This document shows positions 39,146-50,427 of a stretch of 64,000 nucleotides of DNA, one piece after another. The stretch covers positions 10,232,501 to 10,296,500 of the forward strand of contig OZ018412.1 of the NCBI GenBank assembly GCA_963969595.1, read 5' to 3'. Origin of the DNA: Neckera pumila (taxonomy: Eukaryota; Streptophyta; Bryopsida; Hypnales; Neckeraceae). Under the pieces are notes generated by a model, which was not told the DNA's origin, did not search any database, and saw nothing but the letters and a program-made list of their open reading frames with translations. Positions within the stretch are counted from its first letter, which is position 1; every line of letters begins with the position of its first letter. The position numbers and the translations under genes are program-made.

Positions 39146-39776
39146 CCCCTAAATGCCCAAGGCACCCAAATGTGGTGTCCAAGAAATTTTGAAGTTAAAT
39201 AAAACCTTACCAAATTGTTATTTTTAGTAATTTTTATTTTTGAAAGATAATTTTTGAAGTCTAATTTTAGCATCAAAAATCTGATTTTGATAAGGAATAA
39301 TTATGATTTTTCTATTCAAGATTTTGTGCAAAGGTATCCATTGCAATCTTGACTTTTTGTAGTGTTGAGGAGAATGAGCCTCAAATATACTAGATCTTGG
39401 AGAAAAAATCACACTAGAAATTCATTTAAAAAAACTATAGAGTAGATTTTGAGAAGTCATAAATTGATTGGGGTTATATTTGATAGGCCCTTCAACCTCA
39501 TATTTTTTTGGTCTTGAATTTTTTAGAATTGACATGAAAAAAGAGAGCTCAAAGATTTTCATAGTTTTAACACCTTGATTTTCAAACATTACAATCTTTC
39601 AATCCTTAAATGATATTGTTGTGTTTTCTTATCCTATGTGATCTCTAACATGTCTAGTTTGAATTTGTACGGTTACAATTAAAAAAAAAATTGATTCAAC
39701 TTATCAAAATGTTGGCTTTTTGTTCAATTTAGAGCAAGTTCCAAGAGGCTCAAAATAGTCCTTGAGCATTTAGGGG
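39146..39776. mobile_element. CTAA-flanked CCCCTAAA MITE, family C
   Basis: 631 bp with inverted ends CCCCTAAATGCCCAAGG and its near-complement ending GAGCATTTAGGGG. The flanking 4 bp is CTAA on both sides (39142-39145, 39777-39780), not TTAA. The interior is unlike families A and B. Confidence 0.85.
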
Positions 39777-39780
39777 CTAA

Positions 39781-40879
39781 AGTAGTATTGGGAGCCTCTT
39801 GTGGAGGTTGTTCCCATTAGGAAGAATTGGAGCCCTCAAAGGGGCTGTGAGTGAGGGGACCGAGGGAACAACAATTGATTTTTTTTTTTTCAATAAAAAA
39901 TAAAAATAAAAATAAAAATAAAAATAAAAATAAAAATAAAAATAAAAAAATCCCCCTCTAGCGAACGGGAGAGCCTGGACAGCGCTCGACACTGGCACTG
40001 AACCTTATTTTAATATTTAAAAAAACATAAAAATAGTTCATTTAAATTTTTTTTTTTTTTTTTTTTTTTGGGAATCTGATGTGGCACCATGGCGACCACA
40101 TCAGCTTCCTAATTTGAGAATTAGTTTATTTTAATTATTTTATTATTATTTTAATTATTATTTTTATATTTTATATTTTTATATTATTATTTTATTATTA
40201 ATTTGTATTATTTTAATTATTTTAATTATAATTATAATATTATATTATTATTATATTATTATTATGAATTTTTAAAAATTTTAAAAATGAACCCCCCTGT
40301 TCAAAAACAGAGGCGTTCCCCTCAAAGGGGTTGCACCTCCCTGAGGGGAACTCCTCAAAGGGAAGCAACCCCTTTGAGGGTTGCCATTTTTCCTAATGCT
40401 CCCCCCCACGTTTTATCCTTGGGGAAAACGCAAGGAACATTTTAGTTGCAACGCATGAACTTTTTTGTAAATTTTGATATTCATATTTACAACCAGAGGC
40501 CCCAAATTAGCTTGGAGAGGTGTTAACAATTGAACAAAAGACGGCACAAAATACTAGGGCCAGGGAGGATGGACCCCTCTATTGCCCCAACCCGGGGTAA
40601 ATGTAAAAATTGCCCCCTATTTGGGGCCATGTAAAATTTGTTTCTCTTCACCTCCCTAGACTAATTTGGGGTCTTTGATTGCAAATATGAATTCAAAATT
40701 TGCAAATTTTTTCATGGATGGCAAATAGAAAGATTCCAGTGTTTTATCCAGGGGTAGAAAACGGGGCAATAGAGGGGTCAGTCCTCCCTGGCCAAATACT
40801 AGGGGGTCCTTCTTTTTTTCTTTTTTACATTCACCCTGGCTGGTCTTTACCTCCGCAAGAGGCTCCCAATTACACTACT
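39781..40879. repeat. Inverted-repeat element with ~28-bp ends and nested inner inverted repeats
   Basis: 'tagtattgggagcctcttgt' plus 'ggagg' at the left is matched inverted by 'cctccgcaagaggctcccaa' plus 'ttacacta' at the right. Within it 'gccagggaggatggacccct' (about 40560) pairs with 'aggggtcagtcctccctggc' (about 40774). It also holds a (TAAAAA)n array, a T tract and A/T low complexity. No coding region is supported. Confidence 0.65.
39892..39949. repeat. (TAAAAA)n hexamer array
   Basis: About nine perfect hexamers; the opposite strand reads as a Phe/Tyr-rich artefact. Confidence 0.9.
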
Positions 40880-41188
40880 ATAGACACGACCTTTCCAACC
40901 GACCTTGATGTTGGCACTGTACGAGCCACCGCAAATAGCATCCCGATTCTTTCCCATCAAGCCGGCCCAGTTGCAGGAGTTCTGCAGCCCACTGCAATGC
41001 ATGAGCCCGTGAAATGGATGCACTTGAGGGGGAAAAAAAAATAAAAAAAATGGTAATAGAATCATTCATATATATTTATATATATGTATGTCCATCCATT
41101 AAATTATCTAAATATTTTTTCTGAGTTTTTTGTTGGATGATACCATCCATTTTTAACACATTATTCTCAATGGTAAGGTATGTTTGCT

Positions 41189-41292
41189 CTTGGTGTTAAG
41201 GGTGGTTAATTTACAATGAGTGGATCTGGTCGAGAAATAGGTTTGAAATAATTCCTAAGATCTTCAATAACAACACTCTTTTTAACACCAAG
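41189..41292. mobile_element. Short element with 'cttggtgtt' inverted ends
   Basis: 'cttggtgttaa' (from 41189) and the inverted 'ttaacaccaag' (to 41292) bound about 100 bp. The right part, 'aataacaacactcttttta' then 'acaccaagtg', matches 22388-22416, so both belong to one family. Confidence 0.5.
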
Positions 41293-41615
41293 TGTAACAT
41301 ATATTTATTTATATATTTTGTTTGATAGGTGTGCAAATCCTAGTACAAGTGTCACACGGTGTCCTGGAAAAAATCGTTAGCCGCTTGTGCGAGACTGAAG
41401 TGCCGGCGCTTGACGTCCGTCCGTCGGATGGACAGACGTCAGAGCCCCTGGCTTGGGACCGTCCGTCGGATGGCCGATAGAAAGTCACTAATAAAACAAT
41501 TAGTAAAAGTACTACAGTGCAGTACCGAAGCCATACACCGGGCTGCTTCCCTGTCACTCTCGTCTGCCGCTTCGTTGCAGGTCCTCTGTTTCGGGCCTCG
41601 ACACGGCAGCAGCTT

Positions 41616-41621
41616 CATGCA
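41616..41621 (+). promoter_or_regulatory. RY-type CATGCA in the leader of B3 gene B
   Basis: Conserved in position class and context ('ttcatgcagtt') with 13447-13452 of copy A, 41 bases before the proposed start. Possible self-regulation by the encoded B3 domain; inferred only. Confidence 0.35.
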
Positions 41622-41656
41622 GTTGTGGGCCTCTGCCCGAGGCTCCGAGTCACACG

Positions 41657-44600
41657 ATGCGCATGGATAGCTTGTCCTCTACCCTCGCAGGTGATTGACG
41701 GAGAACTCTCTGTCCACTGTTCAGGGCATTTATAGTTCCACAGCAGTTTCTGGCTACTTCACGACTGGTGACGTACTGGCCGTCACTGGAGTAGCCGAGC
41801 TTAGTTCGAAGTTGTTGTTGAGGGTGACGGAATCTCGTTGGAGCTTTGCGATTTGGGTTGGAGCTTTGAGCTTCGTTCTACAGGAAGTTTAGTTTTGCTC
41901 AGGATGCTTGACTACTGACATGGGCAGATAGAGGTCGAGGACAACGGAAGAGATAGATAGTAGTAGGCAGAAGAGAGAGGCTCTTTAAGACCCATGACTT
42001 CGTCGTGCATTCGGAGGCTAGGAATCTGTCACGGTGATTGTCACCACGGGGTTTTCATAGGAGGTTTTTTTGTAGAATAGTCGTAGATTGTGCGTTGCAG
42101 CATCAACGGCATTGACGAGTCTTCTTACTGGAGCAAGTAAGGAATTGCGGAGTAGAGCCTGCTTTTAAGTAAGCCGGGGGTGGGGAATCAGTTATGAACT
42201 CGTGCGTGCAGTTCGGCAAGGCTCAGGAGTTCTGGCCAGTTGACTTCTCATCAGGTGGGTTTGGGGGTTGCATCCAAATCACGTCTTACGTAAGGAAACA
42301 GTAGGTTAAGATTTGTGACTGGCTTATGACGGGACTCGTTGACAGGTTTTTATGGAAGACGAGTGCATCTGGTTTTAAGGCTATGAAAACATTCGCACGA
42401 TCTTAGGAGTCTGTTGATTGTCCTTAATTTCTACAGTTTGGGAGCAACCTGCTGTACACCGAACGCTTAAGGACCATAACATGTCTCGGCTTCATGAAAT
42501 ACCAGTATGAGGATGCTCATGAGGAAGGCATCCTGGAGGCTAGGATTTGACTTGAGAAACCCTGGCATGAATTCACAACATATTGGAAATTCGGAAGCGT
42601 AGTATGAGTCTATTTATTTCACCAGATGGTCACAGATTTGAGGGGATGCCAAAATGTTGTTACATGGAACTTTGCTGTGGATTTCAGTGTGGGAAGGGGG
42701 TGACACGCGTGACACGGAGACATTCATTTGCGATGTCAAGCAAGAAGTGGAGGCCGATGAGGATTCGCCGTCTTGGGCATCGTCCGATTCTGCTGCATCC
42801 CCGGAGAAGTCCTTCAGCACTCTCCAGAGCAAGATGAACTTGAGCGACATTTTACGCGGAGTCAAAGTGCGAGAAGACACGCTAAAATCCGCGGTTGCAC
42901 GGCTGGGGGGGGAACAAGAGGGATGCAAATGCTCTTGGAGCATGTCAACCACTGGGCTTTGAAGTCGCAAGACGAGGAAGATGTTATGGAGTGGATCAGG
43001 CGAGAGATTGTGCATCTTGGCATGCTACCAACGCCACAACGGCAACGCAACCCTGAAATCAGCACAACCCTGAAATCTGGGGTTAGAAATGGTTTCGACG
43101 CGAAGGGGAGTCCTCGTGGTAAGAAAGATTGTGCAACATCTCACATTAGGGGTGCAGCCTTGGATGAACGGCAAATTGCATTACAGGGCGAGTCATGCTC
43201 AGTGCACTTTTGCCGTGTCTCTTTTTATGGGATGATGCCGAAATTTGCAGTAATTTGAGCTCCTCTTCTTCACGTTGCTAGACGGTTTATTAATCCGTTT
43301 TCCTACATTTTGGAGAAGGAAAAAACTGGAGTTCTGATAGCTGTCTGCAATAATATATATTTTACCATGCTTGTGGAGCATGTTATTGTGCCTTCATCGT
43401 GGGTGTGTTTGGTTGCTAATCTCCAATTCGAACATAATCTATGACATTTGCAGGTAGGAAAGTCTAAGTTATTTTATCAGTGTGTCCAAAGAGGCTTGAC
43501 AACCCTTAAGTGTCTTTGTCTTGGTTTGCTTAGGAGATAGCGTCTTGGAATTCTTTTCTGGAGATCTGTTCAGGTGTCCAACTTGGCCAGATCCGTAATT
43601 ATCCTTTAAAGGACGAAGAGATCCAAATCGGGCGTCATGTTTATAGCACTCCTGAGTTTAGCTTTCATTTGATTAGTTTTATTTATGTTTTTGATTCACA
43701 CGTGCACTGTTCTTCTCTGATTCGTTTGAATGATATTTTGCAATCAAATTGGTCATTTTATAATCGTGAAATTGGGGTCCTTTAGGAGTACGAGGTATAA
43801 TCGTGAAATTGGGGTTCATTATGGGGGTGATGTTCTCACCAAGGTGTACTTGGCAGGTAAAGGCGAGATTATGAACCACGGCGCGGCTTACATCAGGGCG
43901 CTTCGGAAGTCTTATATGGTGCGTCAGCGAGTTCAAACGCGGGCGCAGCAGCGTCACCACCCGATGAGGATTAAGAGTGAAAATCAGTCACGGCAGTGCC
44001 GACTCTCTAACAATTTTGATCGTCGAAAGCAAGTGGACATGGAATCCGAGTTCAGCAATGGAAACGACACAGTAAGTAAAGCTGAGTGATCTGATTTAAT
44101 TCCTTCCTCTTGTTATTGTTTTCAAGCCACAATTGAAAGATCCAAAGGCGGTTGATTAAGTAAGTAGACTGCTCTCATGAACAATCTGGTTTTCTGAGCA
44201 TGATTGAATCGCCGAAAGAAATTCGACTGTAAATTTGTTGTAGGTAGCTAGTGTGCTGCGCCTGCAAGCGCTTGCTTATGTTATTGGCTTTTGATGATTA
44301 TTGCGACAGGGATACGACTTTCTCTTTCAGAAAGTGTTACGAGCAAGTGACGTGAGCAGCTTGGGACGCATTGTCTTGCCCAAGGTAAGTGACATGACGT
44401 GCTCTTAGTCATCTGCTTCGACAGTGCCGAATAGGAAACTGACGAGAGCGGCCAGGGTTATTGGGATTAGTCTATTCAACAGCGAGACTATTCCATATTG
44501 TCTGTATCAAAAGCACTAAACTAGTTTCATAACGTACTAGGAGTAGTCTACCTACATCAACAATGAGACTAGTGGCCATAGTGTGTGCGTCAAAAACATC

Positions 44601-46480
44601 AAGGTAGTTCATAACTCACCTTATGTTATGGACAGAATTGAACGCAAGTGGATGATCTTGTGACTTCTGATAGCGACTTTAATGGTACTCCAAAGGAGTG
44701 ATGTTTTGTTTCATATAACTCGAATAGATCGATATCTAATTGATTGCAGACACATTAGCGAGATGCAGATTATGACTGGGACTGACGCATTATATTGAAC
44801 AATTGTGTAGATTCTAATTAAGTAGTCGATGCACTGCAGCTTCCAATCAGGCCAGTGGCGCGCTGTGTGTATAGTGATGGTAGAGATAAATGACATCGCA
44901 ATAAAAACATCGATGATATTTCATGGGTTCGATTCTTGCAGAAAGACGCAGAAAGACATTTTCCGTTTTTGGTTGAGAGGGATGGCATCCTGCTTTCTTT
45001 CCAGGACTACCATTGTGGAAAATTTTGGACAGCCCGGTACAGGTAAATTTCGTTTTTGTGGGGCATTAACCAGGTGCACGTAAAATGAAGAATCCGATTG
45101 ATGTTTTGACTAAGTTGTGTTTCTAGATCTGTTCTGCTGGCTTGGGACGTCATGGGTAGATGAGAGACGGAATCGAGTTCATTGGTGTTGACTTGAATGT
45201 GATTGACTTGATTGGATGTCTTAGGTTTTGGCCGAACAACAAAAGCCGAATGTATCTGCTGGAGAATATTGGTATACTCCCCATACAGTGTCAAGGAACA
45301 TTCCACTTCTAAATTGCATTCCGTATTCATGGAACGTTTTGGAGTTCCGAACTTTGGATAGCATGTTCATTGTCGTCCAGCATCGTTCAAGAAGTCAAGT
45401 TCCAACTCGTACCTTTTTCTGGTGTAGAATTTGAAGCGATGGAATCTGGTTACACCATTGGTAAGTGGAATTGAGATGATGTTACTGAGGCTTTTTGAGT
45501 GACACAGGAGATTTTGTGAACTTCCACCATCTTCAAGACGGGGACTTGCTGCTCTGCTACCGAAATGATCAAGGAGGCTATGTACGTTTTCACCCTACTT
45601 CATTGTCTAGCGTTTGGAAGACTACCAGCTACACATTTTTTTCTCTGCGACATGAGTGTGTCTGAATGAAGTTGAATTGGGTCATGTGCTCTCTGACAGT
45701 GCTCTGTGCCCTTGTTCAACCTGATTTGCAGGTCCTCCGAAGCGAAAAAATTCTACCGAATGCGAAAACCCCTGCTGTTAACGGTTTCTGTTCAAAGGAT
45801 GCGCAGGCGAGCCCGGCTACTGACATGAAGATCGTCACTATGGAAATGCCAGCTTGTCATCAGGTAACTTCGAGGCTCATCTCAGTATTGTTCGCCAAGT
45901 CCGTCTTGTTTTTGTCCTGCTCTAAATGTTATCTCTCTGGGTACAGTTAAAGGGAGGAGGAATTCCCTTGGGCACACACAAAGCAAAGTTGGCGAACTCG
46001 TCGTCTGATTTGTTGAATTGTACTTTGGAAGAAACGGGTGATGCGAGCCCGACTTCTGACATGGAGACCGTCACTACGGAAATGCCAGCTTGTCATCAGG
46101 TAACTTCGAGGCTCATCTCAGTATTGTTCGCCAAGTCCGTCTTGTTTTTGTTCTGCTCTAAACGTTATCTCTGGGTACAGTTAAAGGGAGGAGGAATTAC
46201 CTCTGGTACACACAATGCAAATTTGGAGAACTCGTTTTCAGATTTGTTGAATTGCATTTCGGGAGAAACGGGTGATGCAAAATCTTGTCAAGATGGAGAC
46301 AGAGGCCATCAAGACTGCTTCTCTCAGCAGTCGGGTTCTCCCCCGAGTAGTGGAGATGTGAGGACTAATCCGCCGGCAATATCCAAGCCGCTGGTGCACG
46401 ATGAAGACTCAGGAGTGGACATGCTCTACTATGTAAGCAATGTGAAGCTACGGTACCTGGACGAAAAGCAGCTTTTGTAG
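41657..46480 (+). CDS. ABI3/VP1-like B3 transcription factor, copy B, ten exons, with one frameshift
   Basis: Paralogue of the gene at 13549-18372, about 23 kb away in the same orientation. Exons: 41657-41690, 42688-43118, 43857-44071, 44310-44384, 44942-45042, 45225-45271, 45508-45581, 45732-45863, 45947-46099, 46181-46480. Exons 4-7 have exactly the lengths seen in copy A and encode the B3 domain (FLFQKVLRASDVSSLGRIVLP; FWPNNKSRMYLLENI; GDFVNFHHLQDGDLLLCYR). Exon 3 keeps the B2-like ALRKSYMVRQR. The 153-bp exon 9 is extra: it comes from a ~236-bp tandem duplication spanning an intron. The reading frame of exon 2 shifts at a G8 run (42905-42912); flanking protein on both sides aligns with copy A in different frames, and the summed exons are one base short. 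Either a real one-base loss or an assembly error. Exon 1 is the least certain. Confidence 0.82.
42905..42912 (+). other. G8 homopolymer at the frameshift in B3 gene B
   Basis: Before the run the frame ends VREDTLKSAVARLGG; after it the matching protein (MQMLLEHVNHWALKSQ) is in another frame. Copy A reads through continuously. Nine (or six) Gs would keep the frame; eight are present. Confidence 0.85.
43603..43788. repeat. Short intronic inverted-repeat element with AAAGGAC / GTCCTTT ends
   Basis: Lies in intron 2 of B3 gene B. The left 'cctttaaaggacgaagagat' and right 'attggggtcctttagga' are roughly inverted and resemble the family A terminus. Inner blocks ('aatcaaattggtcatttta') are shared with LON2 intron repeats. 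It may be a small relative of the TTAA elements; this is weak. Confidence 0.4.
45807..46276 (+). repeat. ~236-bp tandem duplication creating an extra exon in B3 gene B
   Basis: Copy 1 (about 45807-46042) and copy 2 (about 46043-46276) each contain the end of one exon, 'gccagcttgtcatcag', a short intron ('gtaacttcgaggctcatctc' to 'gggtacag') and the first half of the next exon ('ttaaagggaggaggaatt'). Introns are 83 bp (45864-45946) and 81 bp (46100-46180). Copy A of the gene has a single unit here. Confidence 0.93.
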
Positions 46481-48604
46481 TAATATGGTGTAGTACTGTA
46501 GTGTACATTACGTGTAACAACGTCCAGTTTAAGTGGAGAGTGGTGTTCTGAGAGGGTTTTTATGCTGGGGAGGTCATTCGGCAAAATTTATTTTTGGAAT
46601 TGTGATGTTCAATTTCCTGGTGTAGGCCTGTAGGGTATGATTAAATTCGGATTCATTGAGAGAATTGAGAAAATTATGTTCCTGATTCAATGAACGATGT
46701 AATTGTCTCTTGAAAGCAGCCCTTTTTTTTTGGCACCATGGGGCTAGATTGCACCATTTCAAAAAAATAAATGTCTACTTTTCTCCAGATAAAAGTTATC
46801 TTTTTTGCCAGAAATTTATCATCTCCTATTTAAAATGCAGATGAAGTTGCCAAATTTGGATGAAAAAGTGTATGAATATGATTGAAAAGTATTTTTTGGT
46901 CCAAAAGATGGATGAATGTAGAAATACAATGCTTCACCAAATTTTCAATGATTGCCACTATCTCAAAAAGTAGAAAAAAAAGGTTGCTTGAAAGTTTTAT
47001 AACATTTATTCTAAGACTAGCTGTTGTCAATAAGGTAACTACATCTAAAATTGCATAGTCCTTAAAAGCGCACAACGGATATTCTTGCCTAAAATGTACT
47101 CCCACTATTCATATGACTATGATCGCTTTTGAGTACACCTATTCTCAACACTTCGAAAATCTGTAGTTTATTCACACGGTGTCCAAAAAATGCATTCTAA
47201 GAGAATTTAGAATCCCCTTTTGATAACCAATGGGATCCCACAAAAAAAATTCAATATAATAGTGAAATCCATACTGAATCAGGCTGAATTGCTTAACTGT
47301 GCGATTTAAGGTGCAGTTACCTTAGACCATCTGCAATGCAACAATGGCAAAAAGGCCATGTAACAGTACATCGCGGGCCATTCCACGAAGCCTCTTAAGT
47401 ACCGATTTTTTCTTTGGAAAATTTGCCCCAATGCAAAGACGGCATCCAAACGTCAAATGGATTTTACAATATTATAAAAAGAAAGGAAGAAAAGAATCTA
47501 CATTAAAGAAAGGACTTTTCATGGAAACAAGGAAGGTTGAATTGATTAGCGCACATACCAATAAATTTTTCTTGGCATCCATTGGCTACTACCACTTTTT
47601 GTCATGATGACTCCCATCAATCAACTTGCCGAGAGTTTTGCCGGGGTTGACAAAATGACAAAATATGCCAATCCCGGGGGCTCCCATACCGAGACCGGGA
47701 AAATGAAGATCTCCATACCGATTGCATTGGAGCACAATTTTAAATCAAAATTCTTGTCCACCCTGCACAGTGCCGATACTGTGCAAGGTGCCGGTTGCAT
47801 TGCAGATGGTCTTACTGGGAAAGCATGGCCGGCACAGTGAAGATCTGACTCTGATCTCTCGATGTGCCTCCCACTTTTAATGAATCCAAGGATAACTGTA
47901 AGTTTCTCTGAACTTTTCTAAGTTAGCGTTCTGGTCAGATGAAATGAATAAGTGTAGACCCTTTTATATCTTTTTCTCCAAGTATCACATCCTCTGCTCT
48001 CTCATCAAAGTGCAGGGCATGGACATAAGATACTCAATTGAAAACTCATCTTTCACTTTCATACTCTTATCTTGCAACATACAAGTGCAAAAAGGGATTT
48101 AGACTTGTTTCCCCAATCCAGTACTGAAATACGGATATAAGGTAGAGCTACCCATTCCCAATAAGTGACCCATTCCTGACCTATAGATGCATGTATTTTT
48201 GACCAAGTTTAGAATGGTTTTTTTTCCTTCTCAAGGTTGGAGCTAATAAATACATGACACATGTCCCAAGTTGTGAGAAAGAAAGTAGAAAATAATTATT
48301 AGAAAAAAAATTATTGAATGATGATTGGAATTAAAAGAGTCTAGAGGTTGGCCATAGGTCTAGAGTACTTTTTGCCTCCCAAGATTCATAGTAATTTCAA
48401 TTCAAGCGATAAAATTACCAATTTTTTTGCAATCTTTGTCATTTCTATCAATGTACCTCTGAAAAATATTTGTTTTGCCTTCACTACTCCAGATCATGTT
48501 GAAATTCCTTATTCGGTTAGTTATGGGTGGCTCTACCTTATTGGCATAATGTGTAATGGCATACAGTCTAGACGTCAGAGGTGTAATGGGTCTACTCATG
48601 AAGA
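46481..48604. other. 3' flank of B3 gene B and repeat DNA
   Basis: The first few hundred bases are likely 3' UTR. From 46725 to 47320 lies a dispersed repeat (partly inverted at 25868-26100, partly a direct match to 1-250). 47340-48600 has short frames without recognised domains; 47640-47830 is a more GC-balanced patch of unknown origin. Confidence 0.45.
46725..47320 (+). repeat. Dispersed repeat shared with 25868-26100 and 1-250
   Basis: The left part is the reverse complement of 25868-26100; the right part ('ttcttgcctaaaatgtactc' to 'gcgattt') matches the window's first 250 bases directly. Probably one element of at least 600 bp, with three partial copies visible. Confidence 0.65.
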
Positions 48605-50423
48605 CCCCTAAAGGACCAAACAACGTATTTTGGTAGCATAGCACTTTTGAGTAGTGAGTCTTTGAAAATTTCACACAGCGTGTGCCCAAGGAGTAGCTTG
48701 AAGGCTCAACAATTTCAAAACTTTTGACTACATGGTTAAAAAGTTATTGGATGATATGTCATTTTCAGCAGTCGGCGAGCAAATCAAATTTTTTCTAAAA
48801 AATCACTTTTAAAAAAATAAAAATTTGAAATTGGTTTTCTAGATTTATATATACATATAGAGCTTTGATTTGTTCCATTTTGATTTATGAGAGGAAAATT
48901 GAGGTGTTCTAACCCCTAAAGTCCCAAGGCATTTTTCTGTCAAAAACCACTCAAAATTGCTAGTTCTGCTGTATTCATCTAAGAAAAGAGAAAAAATAAT
49001 TTTTTATAGACCTAACCATAAGATCTTGTATTTAACCTATCTCAGATCATGTGGTAAAAATTTCATAAAGTTTGACCGTACAGATTAGAAGATATTAGCA
49101 TTCAAAGTTGGAAAAATTTGATTTTTTGAACACTGACTTGCAATTTCAGATGACTTTGACCCCCATTTGTAAGAAAAATCTACATTACAAACTTTGAATT
49201 TAGTTTTTTAAAAGTTGAATAATTGAGTTGAGAATCTAGAAAAAAAAATCCAAAAAAATCCACATGATTTTCATTCTTTAAAAAATTGTTAAGTTGAAGT
49301 AGGTCCAAGATTGAAAGAAAAACTAAATCGTCAATAGCTCTAAGGTGGGAATAGAACACTATAATCCCAATGGTGAGATTGTTTTAGCAAGCAAATTTAG
49401 ACATCTCCAACAATTTTTTTTGAAAAATTGTAAAAATTGCATTCAGAAATGAGTCCTACAAGTTGTTTTTTCAAGAAGATGCTCTAATTGCCCCAAAAAT
49501 AAGATTGTCCATAACTTTTACATAGCAAATCCAAATGGAACGAATCAAAGCTTCTTATATAGATAAAAATATAATCTATGAAAAAATAATTTTGAAATTT
49601 TTTAAAATATTTTTATGTGAGAAGATTTCTGCCCGCCGCACCAAAAAAAAGGACCTTTTGTGCCAAAACTTTTGCTCCCGGGCACCGATTGCAATAAAAA
49701 TTATATTCACATAAAGCTAATGTGTTTTTCTATCTTTACAAAAAGTTTCAGAAAATAATGATGAATATTGAAGCCATAGTAGCCTGCCCGAAATTCATTT
49801 TGTCCCCCGAGGGGACAATGGGACTTTAGGGGCTAATTTGCGGGCAATTATGGATTCCCTATTCTAAAATAAACTTTAAAGTCCTTTATTTAATTCAATT
49901 TTTATATTTTTTGAAAAAAATAAAAGCATAGGATGTATATTATTTATTACAACATTACAACTTTTGGGATTGACATTTTCCAATTCCATAATTAAATTCT
50001 TAATAATTTTGTATTTTGAGTCATTTTCTACTTTTCTCTATAACCTATTTTTTTCATATGTGTTGTGCAATTCCAAATGATCTGAAATTTTTCAAGCATG
50101 TATCCAACTTGCTTTGGAGAATGAATCCAAGGAGTAAACACCATTTGGGACATTTTTTTATTTAAATGTGACCTTGTGAAGTGCAGCTGTCTGGTTTTCA
50201 CAGGGTCAGAAAAGGATTTTTGTCAATTTAAATGCTAATATCTTGCAATCTTTTCAAGGTGAAAAATTCCAAAAAAATTCTACATGTTCTCAAACAAAAT
50301 TACTACAAGATCCTACAGTTACATGTGTCCAAAAATGGTTTTTTTCCTAAAATTTGGTACTTGTACTAGAGATGGCAGTTTTGAAGCATTTTTGATGAAA
50401 ACATAGTCTCTAACCTTTAGTGG
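48605..50423 (+). mobile_element. TTAA-type MITE, family A, interrupted by a family B element
   Basis: The left end CCCCTAAAGGACCAAAC and right end CCTTTAGTGG bound 1819 bp; subtracting the inner B element and one CTAA leaves 895 bp, close to the 936-bp copy in the LINE. The right flank is TTAA (50424-50427); the left flank is AAGA, so one duplication copy has mutated or been lost. Confidence 0.85.
48913..49832 (+). mobile_element. CTAA-flanked CCCCTAAA MITE, family B, nested in family A
   Basis: 920 bp, CCCCTAAAGTCCCAAGGC to GGGACTTTAGGGG, flanked on both sides by CTAA (48909-48912, 49833-49836). The host family A sequence resumes at once on the right ('tttgcgggcaattatggatt', comparable with 'tttgagggtagttatggaat' at 34323). 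Confidence 0.92.
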
Positions 50424-50427
50424 TTAA

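Noticed and set aside
47344..47840. Two successive open frames as a small gene
   Set aside because: No domain, no plausible splice connection and no similarity to anything else in the window.
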